From Profundicola sp048268105 (GTDB lineage: Bacteria > Bacteroidota > Bacteroidia > Flavobacteriales > Weeksellaceae), in the NCBI GenBank assembly GCA_048268105.1, contig JBLWWH010000008.1, positions 1 to 64,000 of the forward strand: a stretch of DNA of 64,000 nucleotides, written 5' to 3'. The position numbers and the translations under genes are program-made. Positions within the stretch are counted from its first letter, which is position 1. Each line of letters opens with the position of its first letter. A model generated the notes under the pieces. That model was not told the DNA's origin and ran no database searches. It saw only the letters and a program-made list of their open reading frames with translations. Of the stretch, positions 1-8,138 are shown in pieces.

Positions 1-129
1 TTTTGGTGAGAAACTATTTGATAGAGTGATAGTTGCAGCAATATCAAGCCGATAGGCGCGATTGCGGACAATCAAATATAAATTTAAGAATAGTCCACTT
101 TTTGCAGTGAACTCCCAAAATTTACGATT
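1..129. other. left-edge region upstream of the aarF-like gene
   Basis: No gene can be supported here. One forward frame is open from base 2 to a TAG at about 53-55 (it would read FGEKLFDRVIVAAISSR), which could be the tail of a gene starting outside the window, but it matches nothing I recognise. A TTTTTGC stretch about 30 bases before the ATG at 130 could belong to a promoter, but it lacks a clear TA at the right spacing. Confidence 0.3.
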
Positions 130-1794
130 ATGAATCTTATCCCTGAACAATACGACAAATATATTCGCTTTTTTAAGTTTATGGCTAAATACTGGAATAG
201 CGATGTTTTTGCTATGCCAGAAGAGGATGCGGTTATTTCTGATGAAGAAAAGAGTATAGAAGATTATGAGGATAGCCCAGAGGAGTTGGTTGCTGACTTA
301 AAAGCCATGGGGCCAACCTATGTTAAATTGGGTCAATTATTATCTACACGACCCGATTTGTTACCGCCACATTTTATGAAAGCACTTGCTACTTTGCAAG
401 ATGATGTAGATGAGGTGGAATATGAGGTGGTGGAAGAGATTTTTAAAGAAGAAATTGGTTTAAGAATCTCTAAAGCTTTCGCTTCTTTTGATGAAAAACC
501 AATTGCGAGTGCTTCTATTGGTCAGGTGCACAAGGCGGTGATGCACTCTGGGAAAGTAGTTGCTGTTAAGATTCAACGTCCCAATATCCGAAAGCGTTTT
601 GTGGAAGATTTAGATACTTTGATGGATTTATCTCAAAAAGCTGAAACTTATAGTGTAACGGCTCGAGATTATGCGGTTCATAGTGTGATTGAGGAATTAA
701 GATATGTTTTATTAAAAGAATTAGATTATTCACTAGAAGCTCAAAATCTGAGTGTTTTAAAAGAGAATTTAAAAGAGTTTAAGCATTTATTTATTCCAGC
801 GCCTATTTCAGATTATTGTTCTTCGCGGGTTTTGACCATGGAATTTGTTCAAGGAAATAAAATCACCCAAGTTTCTCCGCTCAAGAGAATAGAAATGGAT
901 TTAGATCCTTTGGTGGATGATTTGGTGAAAGGATATTTAAAACAAATCATTGTTGATGGTTTTGCACATGCAGATCCGCATCCAGGGAATGTTTATTTAA
1001 CGCCAGAAAATAAGGTGGCATTAATGGACTTGGGAATGGTAGCTAAATTCAGCAATAAGATGCAAGAGAACATCTTGAAGTTGATGATTGCTTTGAGTAA
1101 TTATGATAGTCAGCGCGTGAATGAAGTTTTGTTGAGCATCAGTGAATATGATGAAAACAAGGTAGATGAATCTCTATTTAGAAAAAGCATTGAACGAAAA
1201 ATTCAGGAGAGTGAGAATCAAAAAGCTAAAGATTTAAAAACTGGACGAATTCTGATTGAGATTAATCAATTAGCGGCTAAGCAAGGGATTCATATTCCGG
1301 TAGAATTAAATATTTTAGGAAAGATATTGCTCAACATGGATCAAATTGTGGCTTTCTTGTCGCCCGAATATGATATGCACAATACAGTGAAAAATTATGT
1401 TCAGGAGTTGATGCAACAGCGCATGCATAATGATTTGAAGCCTGGAAATATGATGGAACTTTTCTTGGAGATGAAAGAGCTCACCGAGAATTTACCTTTC
1501 AGAGTGAATAAATTCACTGAGAATTTAGCTGAGAATAAGATAAAAATAGAGGTAGACGCTATTGATGAACAGCGCTTTACGGATGCATTTCAAAAAGTGG
1601 CCAATAGAATTACAGCAGGTTTAATTGTGGCTGCCTTAATCGTTGGAGCCGCTATGTTGGTTCGTGTTCCAAGTTCATGGAACATTGGAGGATATCCTGC
1701 ATTCGCATTTATTTTGTTTGTGATAGCGGCCCTGATTGGTTTTTATTTGGTGTATCAAATTCTATTCAAAGACGAATTTAAAAAAGATAAATAA
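130..1794 (+). CDS. ABC1/AarF/UbiB-family atypical kinase
   Basis: This is an AarF/ABC1/UbiB-type protein-kinase-like ATPase; relatives support ubiquinone or menaquinone biosynthesis, although the exact substrate is unknown. The family motifs are in order: KLGQ (KxGQ) at residues 66-69, the Ala-rich nucleotide loop ASIGQVH at about 128-134, the VAVK lysine near 147, the HADPHPGN catalytic loop near 279-286 and the metal-binding DLG near 300. The last ~60 residues form two hydrophobic helices, as in other UbiB proteins, so it is probably membrane anchored. At 554 residues it is full length. Its stop lies one base from the stop of the convergent oxygenase gene. Confidence 0.9.
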   Translation: MNLIPEQYDKYIRFFKFMAKYWNSDVFAMPEEDAVISDEEKSIEDYEDSPEELVADLKAMGPTYVKLGQLLSTRPDLLPPHFMKALATLQDDVDEVEYEVVEEIFKEEIGLRISKAFASFDEKPIASASIGQVHKAVMHSGKVVAVKIQRPNIRKRFVEDLDTLMDLSQKAETYSVTARDYAVHSVIEELRYVLLKELDYSLEAQNLSVLKENLKEFKHLFIPAPISDYCSSRVLTMEFVQGNKITQVSPLKRIEMDLDPLVDDLVKGYLKQIIVDGFAHADPHPGNVYLTPENKVALMDLGMVAKFSNKMQENILKLMIALSNYDSQRVNEVLLSISEYDENKVDESLFRKSIERKIQESENQKAKDLKTGRILIEINQLAAKQGIHIPVELNILGKILLNMDQIVAFLSPEYDMHNTVKNYVQELMQQRMHNDLKPGNMMELFLEMKELTENLPFRVNKFTENLAENKIKIEVDAIDEQRFTDAFQKVANRITAGLIVAALIVGAAMLVRVPSSWNIGGYPAFAFILFVIAALIGFYLVYQILFKDEFKKDK

Positions 1795-1795
1795 T

Positions 1796-2413
1796 TTAAT
1801 TTTTCAACCATCCAGCGATGCTATTTCGTTCTCTTGTATGCGATGGAAAAACCTCGTGCTCTAATTCGTCGCTTCTAAAGAAAACCATTCTACCCGCAAT
1901 AGGTGAAACATAAACTGGGTCTAAACCTTTTGGATAAAGTCCGATTTTTCCGCCATCATCATCTTTCCAATCTTGGTTGAGGTATAGTATGATAGAAAAT
2001 TTACGGCCTTTTTCTGTCTTGAATTGATCGATGTGCTTTTTATAAAAACTTCCGACTTCATAATTCGCATAATGACTCTCGTAGGTTTTGATAGATGTAT
2101 AACAGGTATTGTTTAAATACTGTACAAAACGATTGATCTTGGCTAGATAAGCTAATTCAAACAAATTTGAGGTATCATCTTCAATCCAATGAACACGGTC
2201 ATTTCTGACTAGGCTATCATACTTCAAAACCATTTTGTTGCCAATGCCTGCTAATTTCATAGCCTCAGAAGCACATAAATGAGATAAATTCTCGACTAAA
2301 CCCTGAATTATTTCTGTGGGTAAAAAGTCATCTACATAAGCATATTTTTGGTCTAAAAGACCTTGAATTAATGCTTCAAATTGATCAAGCTCGTGTTGGT
2401 CTTGCTCACTCAT
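1796..2413 (-). CDS. 2OG-Fe(II) oxygenase, prolyl 4-hydroxylase-like
   Basis: The C-terminal half carries the P4Hc-type double-stranded beta-helix signature: an HID iron-binding triad half (about H127 and D129), a distal histidine in LEHEV (about H186) and the 2-oxoglutarate-binding arginine in RERNSIAGW (about R196). A GG-KIGLYP segment lies between them, as in SM-20/PiuC-like dioxygenases. It would hydroxylate a protein or small-molecule substrate using Fe(II), O2 and 2-oxoglutarate; the target is not evident. The frame extends nine codons further upstream to a TTG at 2440, but the ATG at 2413 (MSEQDQHELDQF) is the better start, giving 205 residues. It converges on the kinase gene with a one-base gap. 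Confidence 0.85.
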   Translation of the reverse strand: MSEQDQHELDQFEALIQGLLDQKYAYVDDFLPTEIIQGLVENLSHLCASEAMKLAGIGNKMVLKYDSLVRNDRVHWIEDDTSNLFELAYLAKINRFVQYLNNTCYTSIKTYESHYANYEVGSFYKKHIDQFKTEKGRKFSIILYLNQDWKDDDGGKIGLYPKGLDPVYVSPIAGRMVFFRSDELEHEVFPSHTRERNSIAGWLKN

Positions 2414-2560
2414 ATTTAATGATTTAAGTTTAAATCTCAATGAGTAATTTCACTCAAAAAAGTGAGCGCAATTTCGACTAATTTCAAAAATCTAAAACTA
2501 TATTTTTAGTTAAATTTTTAAATCGAAATCAATATTTTTTTAAGTTTAAATATATCTGAA

Positions 2561-2752
2561 TTAAAGTAGCTTTTTCACACGGCCTACTTGTCCATCTTCC
2601 AAACGAACTTTTATCCCGTGTGGGTGCTTGGGGGAGTTGGTTAAAATGTCTTTTACCACACCTTCAGTAAGTTTACCGCTGCGCTGGTCTTGTTTCAGCA
2701 CAATGGCCACCTTACTACCTATAGAAATATTGGATCTTAATGTGCCACTCAT
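2561..2752 (-). CDS. YwbE-family (DUF2196) small protein
   Basis: This 63-residue basic protein matches the YwbE family: IGSKVAIVLKQDQRSGKLTEGVVKDILTNS followed by HPHGIKVRLEDGQVGRV. The family is a small SH3-like or KOW-like barrel with no settled function; a nucleic-acid or ribosome-associated role is often assumed but unproven. Its start overlaps the stop of the upstream S4-domain gene by four bases, so the two are almost certainly co-transcribed and translationally coupled. The pairing with an RNA-binding S4 protein supports an RNA-related job, which is inference. Confidence 0.8.
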   Translation of the reverse strand: MSGTLRSNISIGSKVAIVLKQDQRSGKLTEGVVKDILTNSPKHPHGIKVRLEDGQVGRVKKLL

Positions 2753-2970
2753 GCTTCAACTTCAATTTGTTCGCCATTGAACTCAGCTATATCTCCCGCG
2801 CGCATTTTCTTTCTTTTTTGTAGCTCCACTTCGCCGTTAACGCTTACCATACCTTCTGAAATAACAAGATGAGCCTCGCCGCCAGACCCAACTAATCTCA
2901 AGATTTTCAAAAGTTTATCTAGCGTAATGAATTCGTTGTTTTCGCTAAGCTTGAATGTATGTTTAGACAT
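2749..2970 (-). CDS. S4-domain RNA-binding protein (YbcJ/YaaA-like)
   Basis: This 73-residue protein is one S4 fold. It has the family sequence ITLDKLLKILRLVGSGGEAH, then VNGEVELQKRKKMRAGD, the usual RNA-contacting lysine/arginine loop. Relatives such as YbcJ or RlbA-like proteins bind structured RNA and are often found near ribosome or replication genes. It is the first gene of a two-gene operon with the YwbE-like gene, overlapping it by four bases. A good -7 box lies about 35 bases upstream on the minus strand. Confidence 0.85.
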   Translation of the reverse strand: MSKHTFKLSENNEFITLDKLLKILRLVGSGGEAHLVISEGMVSVNGEVELQKRKKMRAGDIAEFNGEQIEVEA

Positions 2971-3004
2971 GGGTGGATTAAATATTTTGATTCGTAATTA
3001 GTTG

Positions 3005-3012
3005 CAAAGGTA
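3005..3012 (-). promoter_or_regulatory. Bacteroidota -7 promoter box for the S4/YwbE operon
   Basis: Read on the minus strand this is TACCTTTG followed by C, a perfect match to the Bacteroidota TAnnTTTG -7 consensus. It is about 35 bases upstream of the S4-domain start at 2970. No clear TTTG -33 box is seen at the usual spacing. Confidence 0.6.
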
Positions 3013-3137
3013 TTTAAAAAGGAATTAACCTACCGAAATCAGCATTTTTAGAGATTAAAATTTGAAATTTAAACAACATAATATAACTAATTTAATGAAT
3101 CGTAAGCAGATATGAGTCTAAACCACAAAACAGTTTC

Positions 3138-3145
3138 TATCTTTG
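3138..3145 (+). promoter_or_regulatory. Bacteroidota -7 promoter box for the DEAD-box helicase pair
   Basis: TATCTTTG followed by CAG matches TAnnTTTG exactly and lies 13 bases before the ATG at 3159, so the leader would be very short. The -33 element is not obvious. Confidence 0.6.
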
Positions 3146-3158
3146 CAGAAAATATTTT

Positions 3159-4520
3159 ATGTCGCAAACCTTATCCGATATCGGATTTAATCCACAGATT
3201 CAGCAAGCTTTACAAGATCTCAACTTCTCTGTAGCCACAGATATTCAGCAACAGATTATCCCATTGATTTTAAATCAGAATAAAGATTTAGTAGCTTTAG
3301 CTAAAACTGGAACGGGTAAGACAGCCGCTTTTGGCTTGCCTTTATTACAACAAGTAGATGTTGAGAACGACCAAGTTCAAACACTGATTTTGGCACCAAC
3401 CCGTGAGTTGGCGCAACAGATTTTCTCAAATTTAACCTCATTTGCTAAGCACTCACCAGAAATTCAATTGGTTTTGCTTTCTGGAGGAAGTTCACTTAAA
3501 TCACAAATCGAATCCTTAAAAACACCAACACATATAGTGGTGGCAACGCCAGGTAGAGTTTTAGATTTAATCGAAAAGCATGCTTTGGATGTTAGCGGTT
3601 TGAAAAACCTTGTTTTGGACGAAGCCGATGAAATGTTCCAAGCATTAAAAGAGGATTTAATGCCGATTTTAAAAGCTTTGCCTAAAAAACGTCGTACTTT
3701 ATTATTGAGTGCTACCATGCCAGGTGGATTGAAGGATATTGTACATAATTATATGTCTAAAGATGTGATTTCTGTTTCATCGGAAATGGAAAATTTAGGA
3801 CATAATGATATCGAACATCAGTATACGGTGGTAGAACCGATCGAGAAATTAGATGTTTTATTACATTTCTTAAATTTACAAAAAGGTGGACGAGGAATTA
3901 TATTTTGTAAAACCAAAGCTGCGGTAAATAAATTAGCAAAGAATTTAGCGATTCGCAAGATTTCATCGGGGGCGTTACATGGTAGTTTAACTCAAGGAAT
4001 TCGTGATAGAATCATGGAGCAATTCAGAAATGGATATATTGATATTTTGGTTGCTACAGATTTAGTTGCGAGAGGAATCGATATCAAAGAATTGGCTTAT
4101 GTGGTGAATTATCATTTACCAGATACGTATGACGCTTATACTCACCGTAGTGGTAGAACGGGTAGAGCAGGAGAGAAAGGTCTTTCTATGACGATTCTAC
4201 AGAAAGAAAAAGTGGAGCAAATAAAAGACTTTGAGCAAGTTCTTGAAATTAAATTTAAGAAAATAGCCAAGGCAGATGCACAAGAAATAGAAAAGAATAA
4301 TGCAATAGTTTGGGCAAGAAAATTGTTCAAAACTAAACCCAATCGTCAGATCCCTGAGGATGTAAGAGAAGAAGTGAAAACGATTTTTCATCATCTAACC
4401 AAGGAAGAGTTAATGGACAAAGTCCTGACGAATTATTGGGCGCAGAATGTAAAAGAAACAGAGAAACCTGAAAAAATTAATACAAAGAAAAAAAGAAAAC
4501 CAAATGGCCAATTTCGTTAA
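3159..4520 (+). CDS. DEAD-box ATP-dependent RNA helicase
   Basis: This is a complete DEAD-box helicase that unwinds short RNA duplexes in ribosome assembly or mRNA turnover. The motifs are all present and canonical: Q-motif region (ATDIQQQIIP), AKTGTGKT (I), PTRELA (Ia), TPGR (Ib), DEAD (II), SAT (III), ATDLVARGIDI (V) and HRSGRTGRAG (VI). The C-terminus after about residue 380 is lysine-rich and ends in KKKRKPNGQFR, a likely RNA-binding tail. Its last 17 bases overlap the next helicase gene in another frame, so the pair is one transcription unit. RhlE/CshA-type assignment within the family is uncertain. Confidence 0.93.
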   Translation: MSQTLSDIGFNPQIQQALQDLNFSVATDIQQQIIPLILNQNKDLVALAKTGTGKTAAFGLPLLQQVDVENDQVQTLILAPTRELAQQIFSNLTSFAKHSPEIQLVLLSGGSSLKSQIESLKTPTHIVVATPGRVLDLIEKHALDVSGLKNLVLDEADEMFQALKEDLMPILKALPKKRRTLLLSATMPGGLKDIVHNYMSKDVISVSSEMENLGHNDIEHQYTVVEPIEKLDVLLHFLNLQKGGRGIIFCKTKAAVNKLAKNLAIRKISSGALHGSLTQGIRDRIMEQFRNGYIDILVATDLVARGIDIKELAYVVNYHLPDTYDAYTHRSGRTGRAGEKGLSMTILQKEKVEQIKDFEQVLEIKFKKIAKADAQEIEKNNAIVWARKLFKTKPNRQIPEDVREEVKTIFHHLTKEELMDKVLTNYWAQNVKETEKPEKINTKKKRKPNGQFR

Positions 4521-5817
4521 AACGCAACAAGAAATACTAGAAAAATTAAATATTGAGGCGTTAAACAGCATGCAAGAAAACGCCATTGCAGTCATTGATA
4601 AAACAGAAAATACCATCGTTTTGTCTCCCACCGGAACAGGTAAAACTTTAGCTTTCTTACTTCCTTTGTTAAACGCAATCGAGGAAGAAAAGGAAGGAAT
4701 TCAGGCTTTGATTGTAGTGCCGTCGCGTGAGTTAGCGATTCAGATCGAACAAGTTTTTAGACAAATGGGGTCTGGGCTTAAGGTGAACGCCGTATATGGT
4801 GGTCGCGCCAAGTCTAAGGATAAAATTGAATTAAAACATGAGCCTACGGTTTTGATTGGTACACCAGGTCGAATTTTGGATCACTTTACCGATAATCGAA
4901 TTGATACATCTGCCATCAAATTTTTGGTTTTAGATGAATACGATAAAATCTTGGAAGTTGGTTTTGAGGATGAATTGAGCAGAATTTTCAATCATTTACC
5001 GAAATTAAGGAAGAAGATTCTAACATCGGCCACAGAAAGTGTTGAGGTTCCTTCTTTTGTGAACTTTAGTAAGCCCACTGTTTTAAATTATCTGAAGGAT
5101 AAATTAAATGAAAACTTGCAATTGGTGGCGGTTGAAACTGAGCCAGCTGAAAAGTTAGACAGAGTTTTAGATTTATTGACGCATGTTGGTAACCAAAACG
5201 GAATTTTGTTCTGTAATTTAAAAGCAAGTGTTGATGCCGTGAGCGAGTTTTTAGAATCCAATAAAATCGAACATGTTTGTTTTTATGGCGGTATGGAGCA
5301 AAAAGACCGTGAGCGTTCTTTGATTAAATTTAGAAACGGAAGTAGTCAATTGTTAGTGGCTACCGATTTGGCGGCGCGTGGATTGGATATTCCTGAGTTA
5401 GATTTTATTATTCACTATGAGTTGCCTTATTCTTACGAAGAGTTTACGCACAGAAACGGACGTACAGCGCGTGTTTCTGAAAAGGGTACGGCTTACATTT
5501 TAAAACATACCGGAAGAAAATTACCAGATTTTATCCCAGATGCTGATCCGATCGAGGAATTAAAAATCGCAGGAGTAGCTAAACCTTTCTTTAAGACTTT
5601 ATTTATTTCTGGCGGTCGTCAGGATAAGATTTCGAAAGGAGATATTGCTGGTGTTTTCATGAAAAAAGGAGGATTAAGTAAAGAAGAGTTAGGTTTAATC
5701 GAGTTGAAGCAAGATTGTGCATTTGTAGCCGTTCCACGCAAAAAAGCCAATCAGCTTATCAATAAATTAAACAATACTTATTTCAAAAAGCGAAAAGTAA
5801 GAGTTTACGAGTTGTAA
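4504..5817 (+). CDS. DEAD-box-like RNA helicase with a divergent motif II
   Basis: This is a second helicase of the same superfamily, 437 residues, starting inside the end of the preceding helicase gene. Motif I is SPTGTGKT, Ia is PSRELA, Ib is TPGR, III is SAT, V is ATDLAARGLDI and VI is HRNGRTARV. Motif II reads DEYD instead of DEAD, and motif VI has RTAR instead of RTGR. The Walker B Asp-Glu pair is kept, so ATPase activity is plausible. The C-terminal ~75 residues (FKTLFISGGRQDKISKGDI...) resemble a DbpA-type RNA-binding domain, which in E. coli binds 23S rRNA; this is a tentative match. A clear intrinsic terminator follows. Confidence 0.9.
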   Translation: MANFVKTQQEILEKLNIEALNSMQENAIAVIDKTENTIVLSPTGTGKTLAFLLPLLNAIEEEKEGIQALIVVPSRELAIQIEQVFRQMGSGLKVNAVYGGRAKSKDKIELKHEPTVLIGTPGRILDHFTDNRIDTSAIKFLVLDEYDKILEVGFEDELSRIFNHLPKLRKKILTSATESVEVPSFVNFSKPTVLNYLKDKLNENLQLVAVETEPAEKLDRVLDLLTHVGNQNGILFCNLKASVDAVSEFLESNKIEHVCFYGGMEQKDRERSLIKFRNGSSQLLVATDLAARGLDIPELDFIIHYELPYSYEEFTHRNGRTARVSEKGTAYILKHTGRKLPDFIPDADPIEELKIAGVAKPFFKTLFISGGRQDKISKGDIAGVFMKKGGLSKEELGLIELKQDCAFVAVPRKKANQLINKLNNTYFKKRKVRVYEL

Positions 5818-5842
5818 GCATTGTTTAATCAAAGATATTATG

Positions 5843-5875
5843 ACACCAGGATGAATAGTTCTGGTGTTTTTTTTT
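5843..5875 (+). terminator. Rho-independent terminator after the helicase pair
   Basis: A perfect 7-bp stem, ACACCAG at 5843-5849 pairing with CTGGTGT at 5861-5867, is followed by a run of about eight T residues. It closes the plus-strand helicase operon just before the convergent hemolysin III gene. Confidence 0.85.
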
Positions 5876-5922
5876 AATTAAATATAAAAATTGGTTGATG
5901 GCTCTTTAACAATTTTGGTACA

Positions 5923-6552
5923 TCACAACACATAATTATATATAGAATAAAAATGGCTGAAGCTTCCTATCAATACGAAGACATGAAATATAGCATGATT
6001 AAAAGGAATTCGGTTGATACTATAGAAAATAGCACCGATGGTGTAGGATAAGCCTCCTGCAATCAACCAATATAATCCCAGGCTGGGAAGGTTGTCCATT
6101 AACGGTTTTGCCGCAAATACAATGACCCAACCCATGCCTAAATACATTATCGTAGAAAGACGTTCATATTTTCCGGTATAGAATAATTTAAATATCACGC
6201 CCAAAATGGCAATACTCCAAACAATCCCAAAGATTAACCAACCTGTGTCGCCTTTTAATGTGATGAGACAATAGGGCGTGTAAGTTCCAGCGATGAGTAG
6301 GAAAATAGCAGCATGATCAAATATTTTGAGTCTAATCCTGCTCACAGGATTTGTTGCTCTATGATATAAGGTGGAGGCAGCGTAGAGTAAAATCAAGCTT
6401 ACGCCAAAAAATAAAGAACTCATTAAACTCAAGCTTTCTTGGTTTTGGAAGCTCTTAATCAGCATTAAAACTAAAGCAATGATACTTAAAATCACGCCAA
6501 ATCCGTGGGTTAAGATGTTCCATTTTTCTTCTCTAGCCGTATATTCACTCAT
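5923..6552 (-). CDS. hemolysin III / PAQR-family membrane protein
   Basis: This 209-residue protein has about seven hydrophobic helices. The family features are visible: EEKWNILTHGFG at the N-terminus, YAASTLYHRATNP, RLKIFDHAAIFLLIAGTYTPY in the middle and a late HAIFHVFVLIGSFSHF, which carries the conserved histidines. The S-H-D-H-H pattern is that of PAQR/YqfA-like predicted zinc-dependent membrane hydrolases. The name hemolysin III is historical and does not show that it lyses cells. It is downstream of the RluA-type gene on the same strand with a 31-base gap, so the two may be co-transcribed. Confidence 0.88.
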   Translation of the reverse strand: MSEYTAREEKWNILTHGFGVILSIIALVLMLIKSFQNQESLSLMSSLFFGVSLILLYAASTLYHRATNPVSRIRLKIFDHAAIFLLIAGTYTPYCLITLKGDTGWLIFGIVWSIAILGVIFKLFYTGKYERLSTIMYLGMGWVIVFAAKPLMDNLPSLGLYWLIAGGLSYTIGAIFYSINRIPFNHAIFHVFVLIGSFSHFYSIYNYVL

Positions 6553-6583
6553 GTGTTTTCTAATGAATTTATGTATTGCTAAA

Positions 6584-7255
6584 CTAATCTAATTTAAAAT
6601 CTTTCCAAAAGGAATTATCTGGTAATGGGGCTATAAAAGTTTCGTAATCAGAACTTCCAACAACGGGAATTTTTAATTTCCAAGCATGCAAACAAATCGA
6701 AAGTGGTTGATAATTTTGCTCTGAACCATATTTATCATCTCCTATAATGGGTAAGGAAATATGTGCTAACTGCGCTCTTATTTGGTGAAATCGACCTGTT
6801 TTTGGTTTAATTTCTAATAAATAACCTTTATCGTTTTGATCTAATAAACGATAAGTTAGGGAGCAGTTTACGCTGTTCTTTGTTGCGTGTTCTACAATAT
6901 CAGAACGCTTTTCTTTTTGATTCTTAACCAAAAAATTCTTTAGAATACCTGATGCCTTTGGTGGTTTATTTTTAACAATTGCTAAATAAGTTTTTTGAAC
7001 TTTTCGCTGCCTAAAAAACTCATTGTACTTCACCAAAATGCTTTTCTTTTTAGCCATCATCAACACACCGCTGGTCACGCGATCAAGCCTGTGAATGATG
7101 CCTAAATAGGGGTTCTTCCTTGATTTAGAAAGATGATTTAAAACTTGACTTTCTACAGTTTCTTCTTCATATGGACTTTTCTCGCTTATCAGCCCAGCTT
7201 GTTTGTTGACAACGATATAATCCTTGTTTTCGAAGATAATTTGTAGATGCTGCAT
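6584..7255 (-). CDS. RluA-family pseudouridine synthase
   Basis: This enzyme isomerises specific uridines in rRNA or tRNA to pseudouridine. The catalytic motif HRLDRVTSG is at residues 55-63 with the nucleophile D58. It is followed by the RluA-family tail motifs KTGRFHQIRAQLAHISLPIIGDDKYG and LHAWKL. At 223 residues it is a short RluA type with no N-terminal S4 domain. A consensus -7 box sits immediately upstream. The RNA target cannot be told from sequence alone. Confidence 0.92.
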   Translation of the reverse strand: MQHLQIIFENKDYIVVNKQAGLISEKSPYEEETVESQVLNHLSKSRKNPYLGIIHRLDRVTSGVLMMAKKKSILVKYNEFFRQRKVQKTYLAIVKNKPPKASGILKNFLVKNQKEKRSDIVEHATKNSVNCSLTYRLLDQNDKGYLLEIKPKTGRFHQIRAQLAHISLPIIGDDKYGSEQNYQPLSICLHAWKLKIPVVGSSDYETFIAPLPDNSFWKDFKLD

Positions 7256-7271
7256 AGGCTGGGGTGAGCGA

Positions 7272-7279
7272 CAAAGGTA
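7272..7279 (-). promoter_or_regulatory. Bacteroidota -7 promoter box for the RluA-type gene
   Basis: On the minus strand this reads TACCTTTG followed by TC, an exact TAnnTTTG match 17 bases upstream of the ATG at 7255. Confidence 0.55.
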
Positions 7280-7297
7280 ATTCTAAAAATCTTGCTA

Positions 7298-7903
7298 TTA
7301 GTCAATAACTTCTAAAGTATTAATGATGTTACACATTCTGTATTCTAAAATGCGTGCATCGAATAACTCATTTAAAAAAACATTTACTCTAACTTTTTTA
7401 CCTACTAAATCTTTGTAGTTATTAAGCATATCAAACTCAGAATCAATATAAACCAGCCAGTATAGCTTTTCGATTCTATTGTTTTCGTTTCTCAGATCGA
7501 ACACAATAAACTGTCCTTCGTGCACTTTTTCGATAGTTCCAATTAAGTCAAAGGTTTCTTCATAATTTTGAGCTTCTTGATACATTTTGCCAATGGCTAA
7601 CAATGTTTTTGGGCAGAAATTAATTAAATGAACCCCTATGATTTCTCCTAATCTTTCGCCTTCGGGGCCATTTAGATTGGATGCATCTACATCATAATCC
7701 CTTTTAAGCTCAGTATGATAATTTTTAGTAGCTTGAATTACGCAAACGCCTAATTCCATTTTAAAAAGTTCGGTATTATCATTATTCTTATCCGCAATGC
7801 ATTCACAAACCTCTTCGGCTATTTTGTCCATGTATTCTTTTTGAGCCTGAACAAAAACAAAAGAAAAAAATAAAGCCAGTGTGAAAAATACTTTTTTAAT
7901 CAT
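7298..7903 (-). CDS. secreted hypothetical protein
   Basis: I do not recognise this 201-residue protein by family. It begins with a clear Sec signal peptide (MIKKVFFTLALFFSFVFVQAQ, cleavage likely after VQA), so it is periplasmic or secreted. The first half of the mature part is helical with a CECIADK segment and further cysteines (GVCVIQA, NFCPKTL), which suggests disulphides. The second half (DLIGTIEKVHEGQFIVFDL... KLYWLVYIDSEF) looks like a small beta-rich OB-like or SH3-like domain. No neighbour gives a function; it is transcribed toward the RluA gene with a 42-base gap. Confidence 0.6.
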   Translation of the reverse strand: MIKKVFFTLALFFSFVFVQAQKEYMDKIAEEVCECIADKNNDNTELFKMELGVCVIQATKNYHTELKRDYDVDASNLNGPEGERLGEIIGVHLINFCPKTLLAIGKMYQEAQNYEETFDLIGTIEKVHEGQFIVFDLRNENNRIEKLYWLVYIDSEFDMLNNYKDLVGKKVRVNVFLNELFDARILEYRMCNIINTLEVID

Positions 7904-8138
7904 AATTATTGAGTTTAATTTTGCATTAGATAGAGATTTAAACCTGTTTTAAAATGGTTTAATTTAACTTTTTAAGAATAAATAAATCTTATTAATTTAA
8001 GTTATAACAAATATAATGATTCAATATTTTTATAAAGTCTTTATTAAAACTAAATTTGAGTTTTATTTTAAGTTCTAACAATCATCTGATTTAGGTAGAA
8101 AGCTATGGTTCTACTTTTTAACATAGAATAGTTCGAAA

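Noticed and set aside
2414..2440. TTG at 2440 as the oxygenase start
   Set aside because: The ATG at 2413 begins a normal N-terminus, while the extra nine codons have no family support.
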